From positions 53,248-117,247 of the forward strand of contig JAEVYU010000023.1 in the NCBI GenBank assembly GCA_023392595.1: a stretch of DNA of 64,000 nucleotides. Direction: 5' to 3'. Both the position numbers and the translations under genes were made by a program. The stretch comes from Bacillota bacterium (GTDB lineage Bacteria; Bacillota; UBA4882; UBA8346). This document shows, piece after piece, positions 62,901 through 64,000 of the stretch. Positions within the stretch are counted from its first letter, which is position 1. Each line of letters opens with the position of its first letter. Below the pieces are notes generated by a model that was given only the letters and a program-made list of their open reading frames with translations, was not told where the DNA came from and searched no databases.

Positions 62901-62936
62901 AAAGACAAAAAAGGCTGTCTCAAAAGAAAACAGCCT
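62901..62936 (-). terminator. Terminator of the DUF2993 gene
   Basis: AGGCTGT (62912-62918) pairs with ACAGCCT (62930-62936), followed by T6 on the minus strand. Confidence 0.75.
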
Positions 62937-62942
62937 ATGAAC

Positions 62943-63698
62943 TCACTTCCGAGAATTTATTTCCTGAAACTTTAGCAGCGCGGCATCTCTCTCCAGGCTG
63001 ATGTTCGTTATCATCAGGGGCCACTCCCTCATCAACTCAAATTCCAAAGGAAGCTGTGAACCGACAAAATTTAAAAAATTTGTAGGTGCGGAACGCCCCG
63101 AAATAGCCAGGTAAGTAGGATAAAAACGCAACTTCTTAGGGGATATGATTTTTAAGGAACCGCTCAGTTCAAGTGGAACAGTTTTCCCCAATATTCGGGC
63201 TTCACCCGAAAAGAATACTTCTCCGGGATTTATTTTTATCCTCGGTTTGAATTGAGGATAAAATAAATTTACATAGTCATTGAAGTCAGACGTTCGAATT
63301 AATGCCTGTATTCTGGTTCGACCTACATGAATTAGCTCCAATTGATGTTCTTTCAGCAAAAGTGGAAAATTAAATGTAAAGCCTTTATTGACTAAATGTA
63401 ATTCAGTAAAATGTAAATTACTAATAAGACAATTCTGGGCGTCAATACGCAGCCGACCCACCCTGCCTTTCAAAACATCAACTAAACTCAGCCAATTGAT
63501 ATGCGCTTCAATTTTTACCTGAGGTCCATTACCCCAACCTAAAGATTGTCGTAAATCCTTTCGGACCTTAATATTTAGCCAACACTCAAGGACTCCCAAA
63601 CATAAAAAAACAACAGTCAGGATAATAAACCCTATCCTAACCATTTTTATTTTCAAAAAATCCCTTACCGCTTCAAGAAGTTGACCCATATCATGCAA
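62943..63698 (-). CDS. DUF2993 (LmeA-like) membrane-anchored lipid-binding protein
   Basis: A 251-aa protein with one N-terminal membrane helix (about 19-40, MVRIGFIILTVVFLCLGVLE) and a beta-rich extracytoplasmic domain. The family pattern is visible in VDVLKGRVGRLRIDAQNCLI, IRTSDFNDYVN and LELSGSLKIISPKKLRFYPT. LmeA-type proteins bind phospholipids in the envelope. It is located between lpxB and the rRNA operon. Confidence 0.75.
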   Translation of the reverse strand: MHDMGQLLEAVRDFLKIKMVRIGFIILTVVFLCLGVLECWLNIKVRKDLRQSLGWGNGPQVKIEAHINWLSLVDVLKGRVGRLRIDAQNCLISNLHFTELHLVNKGFTFNFPLLLKEHQLELIHVGRTRIQALIRTSDFNDYVNLFYPQFKPRIKINPGEVFFSGEARILGKTVPLELSGSLKIISPKKLRFYPTYLAISGRSAPTNFLNFVGSQLPLEFELMREWPLMITNISLERDAALLKFQEINSRK

Positions 63699-63880
63699 AA
63701 CCTACCACTCCGACTCTATTATCAATGATATTACTATTATGTACTTATGGCAGTTATTATCCCAAAGAAAAAAACTGAACTTTTTTCATTTAACCTATGT
63801 AATTAGGGTTAATTGGCGTTACCTTAAAAAGCTCTCTTTTAGGCGGTTCTCCTAAAGAAATTTGAATAAATGAAATAAAA

Positions 63881-63909
63881 AAGAAGACCTTGTTTTACAA
63901 GATCTTCTT
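63881..63909 (-). terminator. Terminator of the rRNA operon
   Basis: AAGAAGACCTTG (63881-63892) pairs with CAAGATCTTCTT (63898-63909), with one mismatch and a T6 run on the minus strand, just after 5S. Confidence 0.85.
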
Positions 63910-63920
63910 TTAAAAATTAC

Positions 63921-64000
63921 TCCTGGCAACGACTTACTCTCCCAGCCGGTCGCCCGACAAGTACCATCAGCGCAGAGGGGCTTAACTGCCGTGTTCGGGA
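63921..64000 (-). rRNA. rrf: 5S ribosomal RNA, 3' part (continues outside the window)
   Basis: The minus strand contains the conserved 5S 3' half: TCCCGAACACGGCAGTTAAG, then GATGGTACTTG and CGGGAGAGTAAGTCG-like sequence (here CTGGGAGAGTAAGTCG) ending GTTGCCAGGAG. The 5' part lies beyond position 64000, as would 23S and 16S. Confidence 0.95.

Overview
The window is chromosomal DNA from an anaerobic-type, endospore-forming member of the Bacillota (Firmicutes). Spore-associated genes support this: two YheC/YheD-type ATP-grasp coat proteins, a YlxY-type deacetylase beside an M16 (YmxG/MlpA-type) peptidase and dut, and a CD3324-family protein. It also carries lpxB and an AT-rich Clostridia-like signal set (GGAGG ribosome sites, TATAAT promoters, many T-tailed terminators). 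Together these point to a clostridial or diderm-leaning lineage such as the Hydrogenispora/Limnochordia neighbourhood. That placement is inference; the sequence alone does not fix the species.

Layout. 0-6.9 kb: the 3' part of an AraC-type regulator, a degenerate ~20-nt tandem array, ligD, a toxin remnant, a nitroreductase, a GNAT enzyme and several decayed genes. 6.9-16.9 kb: a signalling block of an HD-GYP protein, a 7TM-DISM/GGDEF cyclase split by a frameshift at an A9 tract, a chemoreceptor, a SARP-type response regulator, a very large 7TM-DISM hybrid kinase with two kinase modules, and a V4R protein. Three promoters in this block share one architecture: an 11-bp-spaced TGTTCAG direct repeat exactly 10 bp upstream of the -10. 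They look like targets of the response regulator. 18.1-28.5 kb: a possible tRNA-bounded island holding an ABC importer and two paralogues of the desulfinase DszB, a free methionine-R-sulfoxide reductase, a MATE exporter and a gene graveyard ending at tRNA-Pro.

28.7-41.7 kb is mostly housekeeping: a metallophosphoesterase, the rdgB-rph pair, two-subunit class I fumarase, an unusual ornithine-carbamoyltransferase-like enzyme, an M42 peptidase, a MocR regulator next to a paralogous aminotransferase, an AMIN amidase and pcrA. 42.4-48.7 kb is a divergent envelope/spore cluster: HAD phosphatase, MurF-like ligase, a 52-aa protein, two YheC/D ATP-grasp proteins and a DUF2156 protein. 49-64 kb holds GNAT, CBS, GreA/B-like, bacteriohemerythrin, a probable alpha-ribazole kinase, ilvE, dut, M16 peptidase, a GH18 spore hydrolase, a YlxY deacetylase, a ceramidase-like hydrolase, lpxB, a DUF2993 protein and the 3' end of an rRNA operon (5S).

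How they fit together: the signalling block links an external sensor to transcription of a chemoreceptor, a c-di-GMP cyclase and a ligand-binding V4R protein. The ABC/DszB operon probably scavenges sulfur by importing organosulfur compounds and desulfinating them in the cytoplasm. The envelope cluster combines three classes of amide/ester-forming enzymes. Pseudogenes and fragments are frequent, so the accessory parts appear to be decaying.
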